Shown here: piece after piece, positions 29,468 to 39,318 of the stretch
Layout of the letters: each line of letters begins with the position of its first letter
Position numbering within the stretch: the stretch's first letter is position 1
NCBI RefSeq assembly: GCF_000152265.2
Contig: NC_021592.1
Span: forward strand, 806,001 to 870,000
Length of the DNA stretch: 64,000 nucleotides
From: Ferroplasma acidarmanus Fer1
Lineage (GTDB): Archaea; Thermoplasmatota; Thermoplasmata; Thermoplasmatales; Thermoplasmataceae
Direction of reading: 5' to 3'
Notes under the pieces: generated by a model
The model's database searches: none
What the model saw: the letters and a program-made list of their open reading frames with translations, nothing else
Told to the model about the DNA's origin: nothing
Translations under genes and position numbers: made by a program

Positions 29468-30223
29468 ATGGATAAGTATAGCAATACAAAAGAATTCTTT
29501 TCCAAAAATTCTGAAAATTATGCTAAAAGCCAGTCCCATGCAAAGGATAGGGACCTTGATATCCTTATGGAAATGCTATCTCCACAGGCAGGCATGATCG
29601 GGCTTGATGCTGCCACAGGATCAGGGTTTACAGCCATAAGATTGGCAAAGAAAATAGAGAAGGTTTACGCCCTTGATATGGTTGACAATATGCTACTTGA
29701 AACTGCAAAACTGGCTGAAGAAAACGGGTTGCATAATGTATTCCCTGTAAAAGGCTATGTAGACTCCATGCCCTTTGAAAACGAAAAGTTTGATATTGTA
29801 ACATGCAGAAGGGCTGCACACCATTTCGATGATAAAGATGAATTTGCATCTGAGGCTTTTAGAGTTTTAAAGGCAAATGGAATGATAGGCATAGACGATA
29901 TGACCGTCCCTGATAGCATAATCAATGACCTGAATGAAGTTGAGAGAATAAGAGATAGTTCCCACATGTATGCAGCATCCACAGACGGATGGATTCGAAT
30001 TCTTTCCCGGGCTGGATTTACCGGTTTAAAATATAAGGTATACAGCAGGAGGGTATCCTTTGAACAATGGCTTTATCCGGTTGAAATTGATTCCCCTGAA
30101 GGAAAAAAATCTCTAGAGTATTTCCAAAATGCACGTGATGAATTTCTATCCGGTATACAATGGGATGGAAACTCGTTTCAAAAATCATGGGCGGTAATAA
30201 CAGGAGTAAAACAGATTCAATGA
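29468..30223 (+). CDS. SAM-dependent methyltransferase (UbiE/COQ5-like)
   Basis: This 251-residue class I methyltransferase has the SAM-binding motif I GLDAATGSGFTA at about residue 40, ALDMVDNM for motif II, and DIVTCRRAAHHFDDK for motif III-like. The FRVLKANGMIGIDDM strand matches the UbiE/YcgJ pattern. Ring methylation of a quinone is plausible, because Thermoplasma makes methylated menaquinones, but many small-molecule methyltransferases look alike. It lies downstream of tRNA-Leu and is followed after 100 bases by the HTH-10 regulator gene. Confidence 0.75.
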   Translation: MDKYSNTKEFFSKNSENYAKSQSHAKDRDLDILMEMLSPQAGMIGLDAATGSGFTAIRLAKKIEKVYALDMVDNMLLETAKLAEENGLHNVFPVKGYVDSMPFENEKFDIVTCRRAAHHFDDKDEFASEAFRVLKANGMIGIDDMTVPDSIINDLNEVERIRDSSHMYAASTDGWIRILSRAGFTGLKYKVYSRRVSFEQWLYPVEIDSPEGKKSLEYFQNARDEFLSGIQWDGNSFQKSWAVITGVKQIQ

Positions 30224-30324
30224 TAGGGAACAATTGTTATTTTTAAATGATAATGTTTATAAGTGTTTAATGTAATATACATTTTATCCAGTATGCAAAT
30301 TTAGTGTGGAAGGAGTGAAATCGT

Positions 30325-30975
30325 GTGAATGTCAAGGTTAAGATGAAAAATGAAGGGTGTTCCCTTAGCGGATTATATTCTGAGTTTAATATTAATTCAA
30401 GGGTGATCAAAAAGGAGATGCATGAGGGGCTTCTTTATGAAATTGCAGAAATCTATTACCACAATGGAAATCTTGACAAAATTTTGGTATCATTAAAATC
30501 CAGCCAGGGAGTAACAGGTGTTGAGACCCTATTTGACAATGGAAATATACTCATAATAAAATTAACGACAAATGAATGCCCTGTGCTTGGAATTTTGAAA
30601 AACTATTCAGAGAGCGGAAAATCCGTTTATAAGCAGGAAGAGAAAATAGAAGATGGAAACAATATCTGGAACATGCATATAGCCAGCATGGAACTGGTAA
30701 GGGAACTTTCAGAAAAGTTGAAGGAAAAAACAGGAAGCGATGTGTTCGTTAATATTTACAAAAAATCCAGTGTAGACAAACAATCCCTCTTTGTTGTAAA
30801 AGAAGCATATGACCTTGGATTTTTTGATGTGCCAAAGCGCATTAACCTGCTTGAGCTCTCTGCTATATTGAATATCCCGCCGACAACTCTGGATTTAATT
30901 ATACGCAAATCATTAAAATATTTTCTTGATACGGAACTTGTTTCAAAGGATAAGTCACAGCTTTATAATGAATAG
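30325..30975 (+). CDS. HTH-10 (bacterio-opsin activator type) regulator
   Basis: This 216-residue regulator ends in the HTH-10 domain (about 150-210): the LFVVKEAYDLGFFDVPKRIN stretch then ELSAILNIPPTTLDLIIRKS is the family hallmark. The N-terminal 140 residues form a ligand or redox sensor of unknown ligand, with one cysteine pair (Cys12 and Cys88). The start is GTG 30325, about 12 bases after a GGAGTG site. It is 8 bases ahead of the flavoprotein gene, so they are co-transcribed, suggesting that it senses a related redox signal. Confidence 0.85.
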   Translation: MNVKVKMKNEGCSLSGLYSEFNINSRVIKKEMHEGLLYEIAEIYYHNGNLDKILVSLKSSQGVTGVETLFDNGNILIIKLTTNECPVLGILKNYSESGKSVYKQEEKIEDGNNIWNMHIASMELVRELSEKLKEKTGSDVFVNIYKKSSVDKQSLFVVKEAYDLGFFDVPKRINLLELSAILNIPPTTLDLIIRKSLKYFLDTELVSKDKSQLYNE

Positions 30976-30983
30976 AAGCCCCT

Positions 30984-31850
30984 ATGGAAAAGTACAGTGT
31001 GCTTATACTCGGTGGAGGCTACGGAGGAATTAATGCATATTATGGGATCAGGGATAAAAGACATGTGGCAATAATTGATTCAAAACGTGATTCCGTGTAC
31101 CATGGCAAATCCAGGGATATAAGAATGAAGGTTCCGGCACCTATAATAGAAAATATAAAGAAAGTGGATATTGAGGAGCCCTATGTGCAGACAGACAGGC
31201 ATGAATACTATCCTGAAAAGCTTGTAATTTCAACAGGATGCAATAGGGAAAGCCAGATTGAATTTATGTCAAAAAGCCATCTGTACAACAATATGTACCT
31301 TGGCTCAAAAAATGAATATGATGATTATATATTAATACAGTATATTTTAAAGTTGAATAAAGCGGGAATACGTGCAGGTTACAGTGGCAATTTTTTATCA
31401 TTCCTGGGGAAAGAAGTGGAAACAAAGGTCAGGAAATTTCTAGAGATTTCAGGCGTTCCGTTATCTCCAGAGCCGGATTTTTTGTTGCCTGAATGCAGCC
31501 CGAATATATTTGAAAATTATATAAATGTGGATAAAAACTTAATGGTGAACGAAAATACGTATGCTATAGGCGATGTACTTGACTGGAGTGCAAAGTGTGG
31601 TGAGCTCTCAATGAGGCAGGGGGCATTTGCAGGCAGGCATATGAGTGGAAAGGTCCATGATTTTAAACCAGTATTTATTACAATTCTGGATAATTTGAAA
31701 GGAACAGGCATAAGAATTAAAAGCACAGAACCATGGAATTCCGGAATAGCTTCCGCACACATCGGAGGAGAATATTCACTCATGGCCGGATTTTTAATGC
31801 GTTATTACGGATTCAGGAATGGTAATATGGGAATCCTCCAGTATTTCTAG
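30984..31850 (+). CDS. Shortened NADH-dehydrogenase-2-like flavoprotein
   Basis: This 288-residue protein has an FAD-binding start (VLILGGGYGGINAYYG) and the C-terminal flavin motif TYAIGDVLDWSAKCGE, then a region resembling the NDH-2 membrane-binding part. NDH-2/sulfide:quinone oxidoreductase proteins are about 380-430 residues. Here the middle NAD(P) domain (about 105-175) is cut down, and its GxGxxG motif is degraded. It is co-transcribed with the HTH-10 gene. It may use a different electron donor than NADH, or serve as a flavin-based sensor. It could also be a decayed enzyme. Confidence 0.65.
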   Translation: MEKYSVLILGGGYGGINAYYGIRDKRHVAIIDSKRDSVYHGKSRDIRMKVPAPIIENIKKVDIEEPYVQTDRHEYYPEKLVISTGCNRESQIEFMSKSHLYNNMYLGSKNEYDDYILIQYILKLNKAGIRAGYSGNFLSFLGKEVETKVRKFLEISGVPLSPEPDFLLPECSPNIFENYINVDKNLMVNENTYAIGDVLDWSAKCGELSMRQGAFAGRHMSGKVHDFKPVFITILDNLKGTGIRIKSTEPWNSGIASAHIGGEYSLMAGFLMRYYGFRNGNMGILQYF

Positions 31851-31918
31851 AATAGAACCATAATTAGAATTTAAATAATTTTTAATAATATTTATAAATA
31901 TTTCTTTAATATAGCCGG

Positions 31919-32815
31919 GTGTGGGATCCTGGTGGAGCTAAGGATAAAAGGGGAAAACTCTACATAATACTGAGGTTCCTGAGAATGGAACAGACTTTCT
32001 TCAGCCTTCCCATGGCATACCTGGGAGCTTTCCTTGCAATAAGGAAGATACCTGCAATCAGGGTGCTTTTATTGATTTTCTTCGCCCTGTTTTTTGTCAG
32101 GATAGCAGGAATGACCAATGATAACCTTGCGGACCGGTTTATAGATGCTAAAAATCCAAGAACCATGACAAGGCCACTGGTAACTGGCGTGATAACCGTG
32201 AAAAATGCCTATGCACTCATAGCAATAGGACTTGCAGGTTATTTTATTTCTACGTATTTTATCAATATTATAGCCTTTTCCATATCACCGCTGGGTGCAC
32301 TGGTAATCATGACATACCCTTACATGAAAAGGCATACAGCATTTGCCAACTACCAGATAGCCTCAATACAGGGTTTATCCGTAATGGCAGGGGCTATAGC
32401 AGCGGTAGGATTGCATTCACCTGTTTACATAATTTACCATATACCATGGTTTTTCGTACTCGCTACACTATTCTGGGCCCTCGGCTTTGATCTATATAAC
32501 CATATACCGGATATAAAATATGACAGGGAAAATAAATTGCATAGCTTTGCCACACTGCTTGGTGACAGGGCACTGCAATTTGCAGGGTTGAACCAGATAT
32601 TGTCTGTATCACTGGCTTTTACTGGCGATATTGTTTACAGGCTGGGTATCCTGTCATATGCAACAACCACACTGCACGGTGCAATAATGCTTTCTGCTTT
32701 TATACTGGCATACAGGGGGAATTTTGGAAAGGCATTCTATTATAATATTTATGCTTCCGTAGTTCTAGCGCTGGGAATTATAATAGATGTTGCCCTTGGT
32801 TTGCCGGCAATTTAA
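31919..32815 (+). CDS. Second UbiA-family prenyltransferase
   Basis: This 298-residue, about eight-helix protein has the UbiA motifs NDNLADRFIDAKNPRT and NHIPDIKYDRENKLHS. It resembles 4-hydroxybenzoate octaprenyltransferases (start FLRMEQTFFSLPMAYLGAF). The GTG at 31919 is the longest start and lies 22 residues before an in-frame Met; the residues just before that Met (YIILRFLR) fit the family, so an upstream start is reasonable. It may be the menaquinone prenyltransferase or a paralogue with another acceptor. Confidence 0.82.
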   Translation: MWDPGGAKDKRGKLYIILRFLRMEQTFFSLPMAYLGAFLAIRKIPAIRVLLLIFFALFFVRIAGMTNDNLADRFIDAKNPRTMTRPLVTGVITVKNAYALIAIGLAGYFISTYFINIIAFSISPLGALVIMTYPYMKRHTAFANYQIASIQGLSVMAGAIAAVGLHSPVYIIYHIPWFFVLATLFWALGFDLYNHIPDIKYDRENKLHSFATLLGDRALQFAGLNQILSVSLAFTGDIVYRLGILSYATTTLHGAIMLSAFILAYRGNFGKAFYYNIYASVVLALGIIIDVALGLPAI

Positions 32816-32848
32816 AAAAATTAATTATGCCTTATACAATATAAGTTT

Positions 32849-33517
32849 ATGTATGAAAATGAAAAAAGAATTTCTGCCATGGAGGCATTGAAACATGTAC
32901 ATAGCAATATGAAACTCGGGCTCGGAACCGGGTCAACAACAAAATACTTTCTTGATGGGCTCGGGGAACTTGTTAAATCTGGAAAAATCACAGATATAAC
33001 CGGTGTCCCGACATCATTGAGGACTGCTGACCTGGCCAAGTCCTATGGAATAAAAATAGAAAACAACCTTGAAGGGATAGAAATAGATTTTGACGGGGCA
33101 GATGAATTTGATGGCAGTGGAAACTTAATAAAGGGTGGTGGAGGTGCACTTGTGCGTGAAAAAATTGTTGCTTATAACAGTAAAGAAGTGTACATAATGG
33201 CTGACCATTCAAAATTTTCAGAAAAACTGCATAGTTTTCCATTGCCTGTGGAGGTTTTGCCCTTTATGGAGGATGTGACAAAGAAAAATATTGAAAAAAC
33301 GGGGTGCAAAGCTACTTTCAGGGATGGAAAAAAATTTAAGAGCGACAACGGCAACTATATACTGGACTGCAGGTTCGATTTTACAGATGTTGTACTGGAA
33401 ACAGAGATAAAGATGATTCCTGGAGTTGTTGAAGTAGGCATCTTCAGTGGGATTACAACAAAGGTATTCATAGGCGAAAATGAGAAATGCAGGGTTATGG
33501 ACTTCCAGAAATCATAA
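32849..33517 (+). CDS. rpiA: Ribose-5-phosphate isomerase A
   Basis: RpiA interconverts ribose-5-phosphate and ribulose-5-phosphate and feeds nucleotide synthesis. The 222-residue protein shows the phosphate/substrate motif GLGTGSTTKYF (residues 24-34), the catalytic IDFDGADEFD loop near 82, KGGGGALVREK near residue 97, and the EVLPFMEDV region. The length is standard. It ends 6 bases into the divergent-strand PhoU-type gene (convergent overlap). Confidence 0.95.
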   Translation: MYENEKRISAMEALKHVHSNMKLGLGTGSTTKYFLDGLGELVKSGKITDITGVPTSLRTADLAKSYGIKIENNLEGIEIDFDGADEFDGSGNLIKGGGGALVREKIVAYNSKEVYIMADHSKFSEKLHSFPLPVEVLPFMEDVTKKNIEKTGCKATFRDGKKFKSDNGNYILDCRFDFTDVVLETEIKMIPGVVEVGIFSGITTKVFIGENEKCRVMDFQKS

Positions 33518-34480
33518 TGTTGTTTCATTCTGCATAGATAGAACCATATCCATTGCAAGTTCCGCTATATCTGTTGAGTACAGAGCAATCCTTGATATTT
33601 CCTCCGAGGAAAATGATATGGTCGCTATATCTGATGATTTCCCGAGGTCCAGCAATTCCTTCTTCTGGTCCATTATGGTTTTTTTGAATGATATGATATC
33701 ATTGAGCCCGTTATATTTCTTGGAATAAAAGAGTGCCATTGACTTCTTATACAGGTCAAGTGAAAATGATAGGTTTTCAACTACCTTCTTATACGGTATA
33801 TCAGTATCATTCCTCTCCAGCCATATTTTGCATATATTTACTGTATGGTCTGCCATTCTCTCAAGTATCCGGGATATAATCAGGTAATATATGCTATTGG
33901 GGTCTTCGCAACTTTTGCCTTTTACTTCACGGTAAATGTACCACTGGAAACGATCAATTTCATCGTCTCTTTCAATTACATTTTTTAACAGGTCATTGTC
34001 CATGTCATTAATCCCTTTTATCGTGTCGTAAATCATTGATTCAACATTAAGTGACATACGCTTTATAGAATTATAAATCGGGTAGGAATTTGAATTTAAT
34101 ACATTTTGCAGAACAATTTTTTTGGAATTTTCCTCAAATATTTCTATGCCTATAACCAGTTTTGAAAATTTCTTTATGGCTTCCCTTGTTTCATCACTGA
34201 TATAGTATGAGCTTGTTATGGCCAGTGTATCGTAACCGGAAATGTAAAGAGATATCAATGCCCGTTCGATGCTTTTTGAATCCATCTTTGAATTCAGGAT
34301 TAAATGTTTTTCTATCTCTGTTTTTACACCAACATCTCCGTAAAGAATAAGCCGGTTCTGTGATTCTTCAATTTTTATCTCACTGCTCCTCTGAAGATTG
34401 TTATTTTTTACCCATTTTGAAGGCAGAGAAACTATATATGTTGAACCTCCTGTTAACTGGATCTTTCTTATTGATTGCAT
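33512..34480 (-). CDS. PhoU-like regulator with N-terminal AbrB domain
   Basis: This 322-residue protein combines a SpoVT/AbrB DNA-binding domain (about 1-48, IQLTGGSTYIVSLPSKWV) with PhoU-type three-helix bundles (about 105-315, containing MERMADHTVNICK-like pairs of acidic metal sites). Archaeal proteins of this kind are annotated as phosphate-uptake regulators. The window has no PstSCAB genes beside it, so its target is unknown. Two PHS-like transporters occur elsewhere in the window. It overlaps rpiA's end by 6 bases. Confidence 0.85.
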   Translation of the reverse strand: MQSIRKIQLTGGSTYIVSLPSKWVKNNNLQRSSEIKIEESQNRLILYGDVGVKTEIEKHLILNSKMDSKSIERALISLYISGYDTLAITSSYYISDETREAIKKFSKLVIGIEIFEENSKKIVLQNVLNSNSYPIYNSIKRMSLNVESMIYDTIKGINDMDNDLLKNVIERDDEIDRFQWYIYREVKGKSCEDPNSIYYLIISRILERMADHTVNICKIWLERNDTDIPYKKVVENLSFSLDLYKKSMALFYSKKYNGLNDIISFKKTIMDQKKELLDLGKSSDIATISFSSEEISRIALYSTDIAELAMDMVLSMQNETTL

Positions 34481-34537
34481 GTATATATATCTGAAATAAC
34501 TATATATAAATATCTATTAAATTTAAAACTATATAAT

Positions 34538-35299
34538 TTATTTTCCAGCAAGGTTTTTCTTGCTGAAGAAATATGCTGCTACTATCCCTGCTATGTACAT
34601 TACACCTATAGATGCTATATATTTATCTGCCAGTGCAAAAACATAAAACTCATAGAAAGTTAATCTCGGCACATTCACAGGGCCTGCACTTGTTATTGTC
34701 AGAGTTTTGTTAATTGTATAATTAGTGTCGTAAAGCCCCGATGGCAGCTTAGTATCGTAGTACATTGTTGTAATATTGCCATTTTTCGTATGGTTTAAAT
34801 TGGAATAATGTACAGTTTTATTATATATTCCACTGGAATATATGTACAGGTATGAATTATTCAAAGATCCTGTGTAATTTGTGGTGATCGTAATATTGTA
34901 GTTATGATCTACACCTGAGAATGGCGTTATAGATGTCTTTAAGGAAGTCCCGTTTATATCACTGGTAGTTACGCCGTTTAGATCATAAACGTAGGTAGAG
35001 TATATGCCGGCAGATATCATAAGTACAACAAGTAAGATTACTATGCCCCCGAATAGCCTTGGCTTGAATCTGTACATGCCAAAGAAATGCATCAACAGGA
35101 AAATTACAACGGGAATTGAAAAAATAAGCAGAATTAGAAAAGCGTAAAACAAGGATATTGTGAATATCATAAGGGAATAAAGTATTGATATTAATGGTAT
35201 GAATATTCTATTGTGATCTGTTAGGAATTTTCTTGCCTGCATTATTTTTTTGTAGTGTGTTATAATATAAATATTTTCCATCATTTTTCCACTGTGCAT
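34538..35299 (-). CDS. Membrane protein with glycosylated extracellular loop
   Basis: This 253-residue protein has hydrophobic helices at about 35-55, 58-72 and 85-105, then an extracellular domain (about 105-215) rich in Asn, Ser, Thr and Tyr with many N-X-S/T sites (for example NGTS, NYTG, NHTK), and a final helix at about 228-246 followed by KKNLAGK. No enzymatic motif is seen. The true start may be an internal Met (residue 20). It resembles the Asn/Thr-rich surface protein at 11435-12754 in style only. Function unknown. Confidence 0.6.
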   Translation of the reverse strand: MHSGKMMENIYIITHYKKIMQARKFLTDHNRIFIPLISILYSLMIFTISLFYAFLILLIFSIPVVIFLLMHFFGMYRFKPRLFGGIVILLVVLMISAGIYSTYVYDLNGVTTSDINGTSLKTSITPFSGVDHNYNITITTNYTGSLNNSYLYIYSSGIYNKTVHYSNLNHTKNGNITTMYYDTKLPSGLYDTNYTINKTLTITSAGPVNVPRLTFYEFYVFALADKYIASIGVMYIAGIVAAYFFSKKNLAGK

Positions 35300-35506
35300 C
35301 TATAATGTGGATGAAGCATGCCTCTTAACTATGCAGAAGACTGATATTATCAAAAAAAAATCCGGAATATGCCGGTATCGCCAGGCAGAACACAGATAAA
35401 TTTATATTGCTACAGAAATTTCACCTGATCGGATTGTAATATTGCATAATATCTGGAAAACATAACAGTGTGTAATAATATAAATATCATATTAATATCA
35501 TTTATT

Positions 35507-36649
35507 GTGTACGACGTAATTGTTTCAGGAGCAGGACCTTCCGGTTCATATCTTTCATACCTGCTTTCCAGAAATGGGTATAAAGTTCTGCAGCTTGAGG
35601 AACACAGGGAAGTTGGCAAACCCGTTGAATGCACGGGGCTTGTATCTGAAAGGGTATTTAAATATGTCAATTCACGGTCAATGGTAAATGAGGTCCACGG
35701 AGCAAACGTTTTTTTCCCGAATGGCAAGAGCATACACATATCGAAGGGAGAGAAAACAATAGTTATGTACAGGGATGACTTTGACAAGGATGTTTCTGCA
35801 ATGGCTATAGGTGCAGGGGCAGACACAAGGATAAATGCAAGGGTGCTTGATGCCAAGGTTAACGATTCATACGGAGAGGTAAAATACAGGGAGAATGGTG
35901 AAATTAAGTATGCCAGGGCCAATATAATAGTTGGTGCTGATGGTGCAAACAGCAGGATAAGACTTTCACTCAATTACGAAAGGCCAAAAAAAATAATTTC
36001 AACTTACCAGGTTGATTCCTCTTTCCACCTCGATGACCAGGACGATGTAAATGTTTTCATCGGTTCCGAGAATAGCAAGGGGTTTTTTGGATGGGCAGTC
36101 CCGTCAGGAGAAATTACAAGGATAGGCGTGGGAGTTGACCATGTGACAGCCATAAAGTATTTCAGGAATATCAATGTAAAATTCAACAGATCCCAGATAC
36201 TTGGAATAAATGCCGGGCCAATACCCATCAATTATCTAAGCAAAACCTATGGAAACAGGTCATTGCTTCTGGGCGATGCTGCAGGAATAGTTAAGCCATT
36301 ATCTGGTGGTGGCATATATACAGGAATAATTTCGGCTAAAAACGCATATACTGCAATAGATCAGAGTTTCAATAGAAACAATTTCTCGGAAGATGCATTA
36401 AAGGCTTATCAGAAACTCTGGAAGCGTGAAATTGGCAGGGAACTTTTTATAGATGCAAAAATTCAACAATACTTTTCAAAGATAAGCACAAACGATACCC
36501 TGCTGAATAAAATATATGATACTATTAACAGGGAAGATATTATACGCAGGATAAATTCCCTGGGTGACATAGATTATCCAGCGAAAGTTGTGTTTTCAAT
36601 ACTTATGAGAAAACCACAGCTGATAAAATATTTCCTGTTCGGCGGATGA
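35507..36649 (+). CDS. Geranylgeranyl reductase family flavoprotein
   Basis: These enzymes saturate the isoprenoid chains of archaeal membrane lipids. The FAD-binding GAGPSGSYLSYLLSRNGY is right at the N-terminus, so GTG 35507 is the likely start; an upstream in-frame GTG at 35468 would add 13 residues. The GRR-family C-terminal motif LLLGDAAGIVKPLSGGGIY is near residue 255. The protein has 380 residues, and the C-terminal about 90 residues form the lipid-facing domain. A quinone-chain saturation role is an alternative. It is a single gene. Confidence 0.85.
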   Translation: MYDVIVSGAGPSGSYLSYLLSRNGYKVLQLEEHREVGKPVECTGLVSERVFKYVNSRSMVNEVHGANVFFPNGKSIHISKGEKTIVMYRDDFDKDVSAMAIGAGADTRINARVLDAKVNDSYGEVKYRENGEIKYARANIIVGADGANSRIRLSLNYERPKKIISTYQVDSSFHLDDQDDVNVFIGSENSKGFFGWAVPSGEITRIGVGVDHVTAIKYFRNINVKFNRSQILGINAGPIPINYLSKTYGNRSLLLGDAAGIVKPLSGGGIYTGIISAKNAYTAIDQSFNRNNFSEDALKAYQKLWKREIGRELFIDAKIQQYFSKISTNDTLLNKIYDTINREDIIRRINSLGDIDYPAKVVFSILMRKPQLIKYFLFGG

Positions 36650-36766
36650 TAGGCTTTTAGCAAATAGTATTAGAAAACATTGAATTTCCGTATAATTTAT
36701 AGTTAATAGTCGCCCGCATAAAAAATATATGGCTAAATTAATTAGGCATGAAATATTAAAGTAAAA

Positions 36767-37654
36767 ATGCAGGGCAAAGTGCTATATTTTATGCTTCTAA
36801 TCTCTGTTGTGGTGATCTGGGGTGCAACATTTCCGATAATGAAACTTTCACTTCAGTATATAAGCCCTGTGATGCTTCTGTCTTTCAGGTTTATCCTTTC
36901 AGCTGCACTCATGCTGCCCATAGTGTTTAAAAATAAAATGTTAATTGAAAGAAAGAACGTAATACTTGGAATTGTGGGCGGCATATTGCTTTTTCTGGCA
37001 TATTATACACAGACAGTTGGCCTTGAATACACAACATCATCCCAATCAGGGCTTATCACAGGCATGTATGTCGTTTTGCTGCCAATCATATCGCTATTAT
37101 ACCTTAAAATCAAATTAAACAAAGTAGATGTTATCGCTGTTAGTATTGGCTTCATAGGGCTTATACTCATGTCATCGCTAAAATTCAGTTCAGCATATAC
37201 CTTCGGAGACATACTTACCTTCTTCTGTGCCATTTTTTATGGGCTGCAGACCGCATATGTATTTAAATATACAAAATACCTTGACAGCATGGTTTTCACA
37301 TTTTACCAGTTATTGATGGTTGGAGTTTTATCATCAATATTTGTTCCGTTTAGCTGGGAACCTTCCGGGCTTTTGAAACCCATAGTCATTTTTACAATAG
37401 TATTTACTGCCCTCTTCGCCAGTTTCTTTGCCATATTAATAAATACGAGAGTCCTGCAATACATAGAACCAACTGCAGCAGGAGTAATATATGTTGGGGA
37501 ACCTGTATTTGCAGTTATATCATCCATACTGATCCTCAAAGAAATTCCAACTATGGATATAATACTTGGTGGCATTATCATAGTGGTGGCAATGCTGATT
37601 GAAACATTGCATAAATACGTAGAAACAAAGAATTCTATAAATATTCCACAATAG
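36767..37654 (+). CDS. EamA/DMT-family transporter
   Basis: This 295-residue protein has ten predicted helices in two EamA halves. The N-terminal half shows VVIWGATFPIMKLSLQYI and the LSFRFILSAALMLP stretch, and the second half ends with AGVIYVGEPVFAVISSIL. DMT proteins export amino acids, metabolites or toxic analogues; no substrate can be named. It is followed on the same strand, 68 bases later, by an MFS transporter gene. Confidence 0.88.
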   Translation: MQGKVLYFMLLISVVVIWGATFPIMKLSLQYISPVMLLSFRFILSAALMLPIVFKNKMLIERKNVILGIVGGILLFLAYYTQTVGLEYTTSSQSGLITGMYVVLLPIISLLYLKIKLNKVDVIAVSIGFIGLILMSSLKFSSAYTFGDILTFFCAIFYGLQTAYVFKYTKYLDSMVFTFYQLLMVGVLSSIFVPFSWEPSGLLKPIVIFTIVFTALFASFFAILINTRVLQYIEPTAAGVIYVGEPVFAVISSILILKEIPTMDIILGGIIIVVAMLIETLHKYVETKNSINIPQ

Positions 37655-37722
37655 CCTATATATTACTATATAATTTATATGGAAAATATTTATTCATGTA
37701 GTGACTATATTTCTATGAGAAT

Positions 37723-39138
37723 ATGGATAATAAAAATGAAGGTAATATAAGTGCAATAAACCAGGCACTGGATAATGCCACAGGAAAGTTCCACTTCAGA
37801 ACTTTTCTGACAGCAGGGATGGGATTTTTCACAGATGCCTATGATTTGTTTATTATAGGAACGGTGCTCGCAATACTTCCAATGATTGGATGGCACCTTA
37901 CAAAAACAGAAATAGCCCTTATAGGGTCTGTGTCACTGATAGCTGCTGTACTTGGTGCGCTGGCATTTGGCAGATTGCTCGATTATCTTGGCAGAAAGGC
38001 TATTTATGGCCTGGAACTGGTATTGCTTGTAATTGGTGCTTTAGGAAGTGCATTCCTATCGTTTAAAAACCCCTACGCTTTAATGGCATGGAGATTTTTG
38101 CTGGGAGTAGGCATTGGCGGTGATTATGCAACATCTTCTGTTATAATGGCAGAATATTCCAATATGAAAACAAGGGGAAAATATGTTGGAATGGTATTTT
38201 CAATGCAAAGCATAGGTTTAGTAGTTTCTTCATTGCTTGCCCTTACATTTTTACTGAGCACGAAGATTATTCCACTGGCAGACGCCTGGAAAATAATGCT
38301 TTCAGTAGGAGCCATCCCCGCTGCAATAGTAATTTACTACAGAAGAAAAATGCCTGAACCACCGAGATATACTGTTGCAAAAGGGCGTGCTGCGGAGGCT
38401 TCAAAGAATCTTAAATCCTATACCGGAATAGATGTAGCTGTCTCTAAAAATAAAGAGGAGGTAAATGCTCCATGGTATACCCTCTTTAAGGATAGAAAAT
38501 TCCTTATTACATTAATAGGGACAGCAGGAGCATGGTTCTTAATGGACTGGGCATTTTACGGAAACTCCATAATGGCAAGCAGAATTTTCGCAACCATAAT
38601 AACACAGACCGGATTGTCTGGCTTAATAAGATCTACGGAATACTCCGCCATAGTGTTCATTGGATTTGCCCTGCCAGGGTACTGGCTGGCAACATTTACA
38701 CTGGATAAACTTGGAAGAAAGCCGATACAGATAACGGGCTTCATAATGCTCGCGGTAACATACGGAATACTTGCATTATTTCCTATACTGGATACCCCTT
38801 CATTTGTGGTGGAGTTCATTGCAGTGTATGGTATTAGCTATTTCTTCATGATGTTCGGGCCAAATGTTACAACATTTGTCTTCCCATCAGAGGTGTTCCC
38901 TGTAACAACAAGAGGGTTTGGTACAGGCATATCTGCGGCTGGAGGAAAAACCGGAGCTTTTATAGGCACATTTGTTGATGTGTTTATAATAGCCGCTGGG
39001 CTTTCATCACTCATGACTGTACTTGCAATATTTTCAGTATTAGGCGTTATAGTAACAATACTGTGCCTGCCAGAACCGAAGGGAAGGGCAATGGAAGAGA
39101 TTTCCAGGGAAAAGGAATATACTAAAACTATAAATTAA
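37723..39138 (+). CDS. MFS transporter, PHS-like (first paralogue)
   Basis: This 471-residue, twelve-helix MFS protein has the family start GMGFFTDAYDLFIIG, FGRLLDYLGRKAIYG (loop 2-3), a helix-4/5 sequence LGVGIGGDYATSS, and the C-terminal ISAAGGKTGAFIGT. Its pattern matches Pho84-type phosphate:H+ symporters and related acidophile transporters of organic acids. A close paralogue is at 53257-54660. A role in phosphate or organic acid uptake is inferred. Confidence 0.88.
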   Translation: MDNKNEGNISAINQALDNATGKFHFRTFLTAGMGFFTDAYDLFIIGTVLAILPMIGWHLTKTEIALIGSVSLIAAVLGALAFGRLLDYLGRKAIYGLELVLLVIGALGSAFLSFKNPYALMAWRFLLGVGIGGDYATSSVIMAEYSNMKTRGKYVGMVFSMQSIGLVVSSLLALTFLLSTKIIPLADAWKIMLSVGAIPAAIVIYYRRKMPEPPRYTVAKGRAAEASKNLKSYTGIDVAVSKNKEEVNAPWYTLFKDRKFLITLIGTAGAWFLMDWAFYGNSIMASRIFATIITQTGLSGLIRSTEYSAIVFIGFALPGYWLATFTLDKLGRKPIQITGFIMLAVTYGILALFPILDTPSFVVEFIAVYGISYFFMMFGPNVTTFVFPSEVFPVTTRGFGTGISAAGGKTGAFIGTFVDVFIIAAGLSSLMTVLAIFSVLGVIVTILCLPEPKGRAMEEISREKEYTKTIN

Positions 39139-39260
39139 ATATATATTTTAATTTGAATATTCATGATATTTAATTTTTAACGCCTCAAAAATTTCAACAC
39201 ATATTTTATTTATTAATACAGCAGGTTTTGGTCACTGCAACCCGGAAGCGGGCAGGGATA

Positions 39261-39300
39261 ATTTATAAACCTAATATTTTAGGGATGATACTTATAAGGG
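39261..39300 (+). promoter_or_regulatory. Tandem TATA boxes before the NnrS-like gene
   Basis: Two TATA-like sequences, ATTTATAAACC (39261-39271) and ACTTATAAGGG (39290-39300), are spaced 29 bases apart. The second is centred about 24 bases before ATG 39319, giving a leaderless message. The first would give a transcript with a short leader. Two start points may allow two controls. Confidence 0.4.
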
Positions 39301-39318
39301 CATAACAACTCATCTGGT

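Noticed and set aside
30984-31850. A frameshifted full-length NDH-2
   Set aside because: The frame is uninterrupted with both flavin motifs and no obvious second fragment in another frame, so a shortened protein is the simpler reading.
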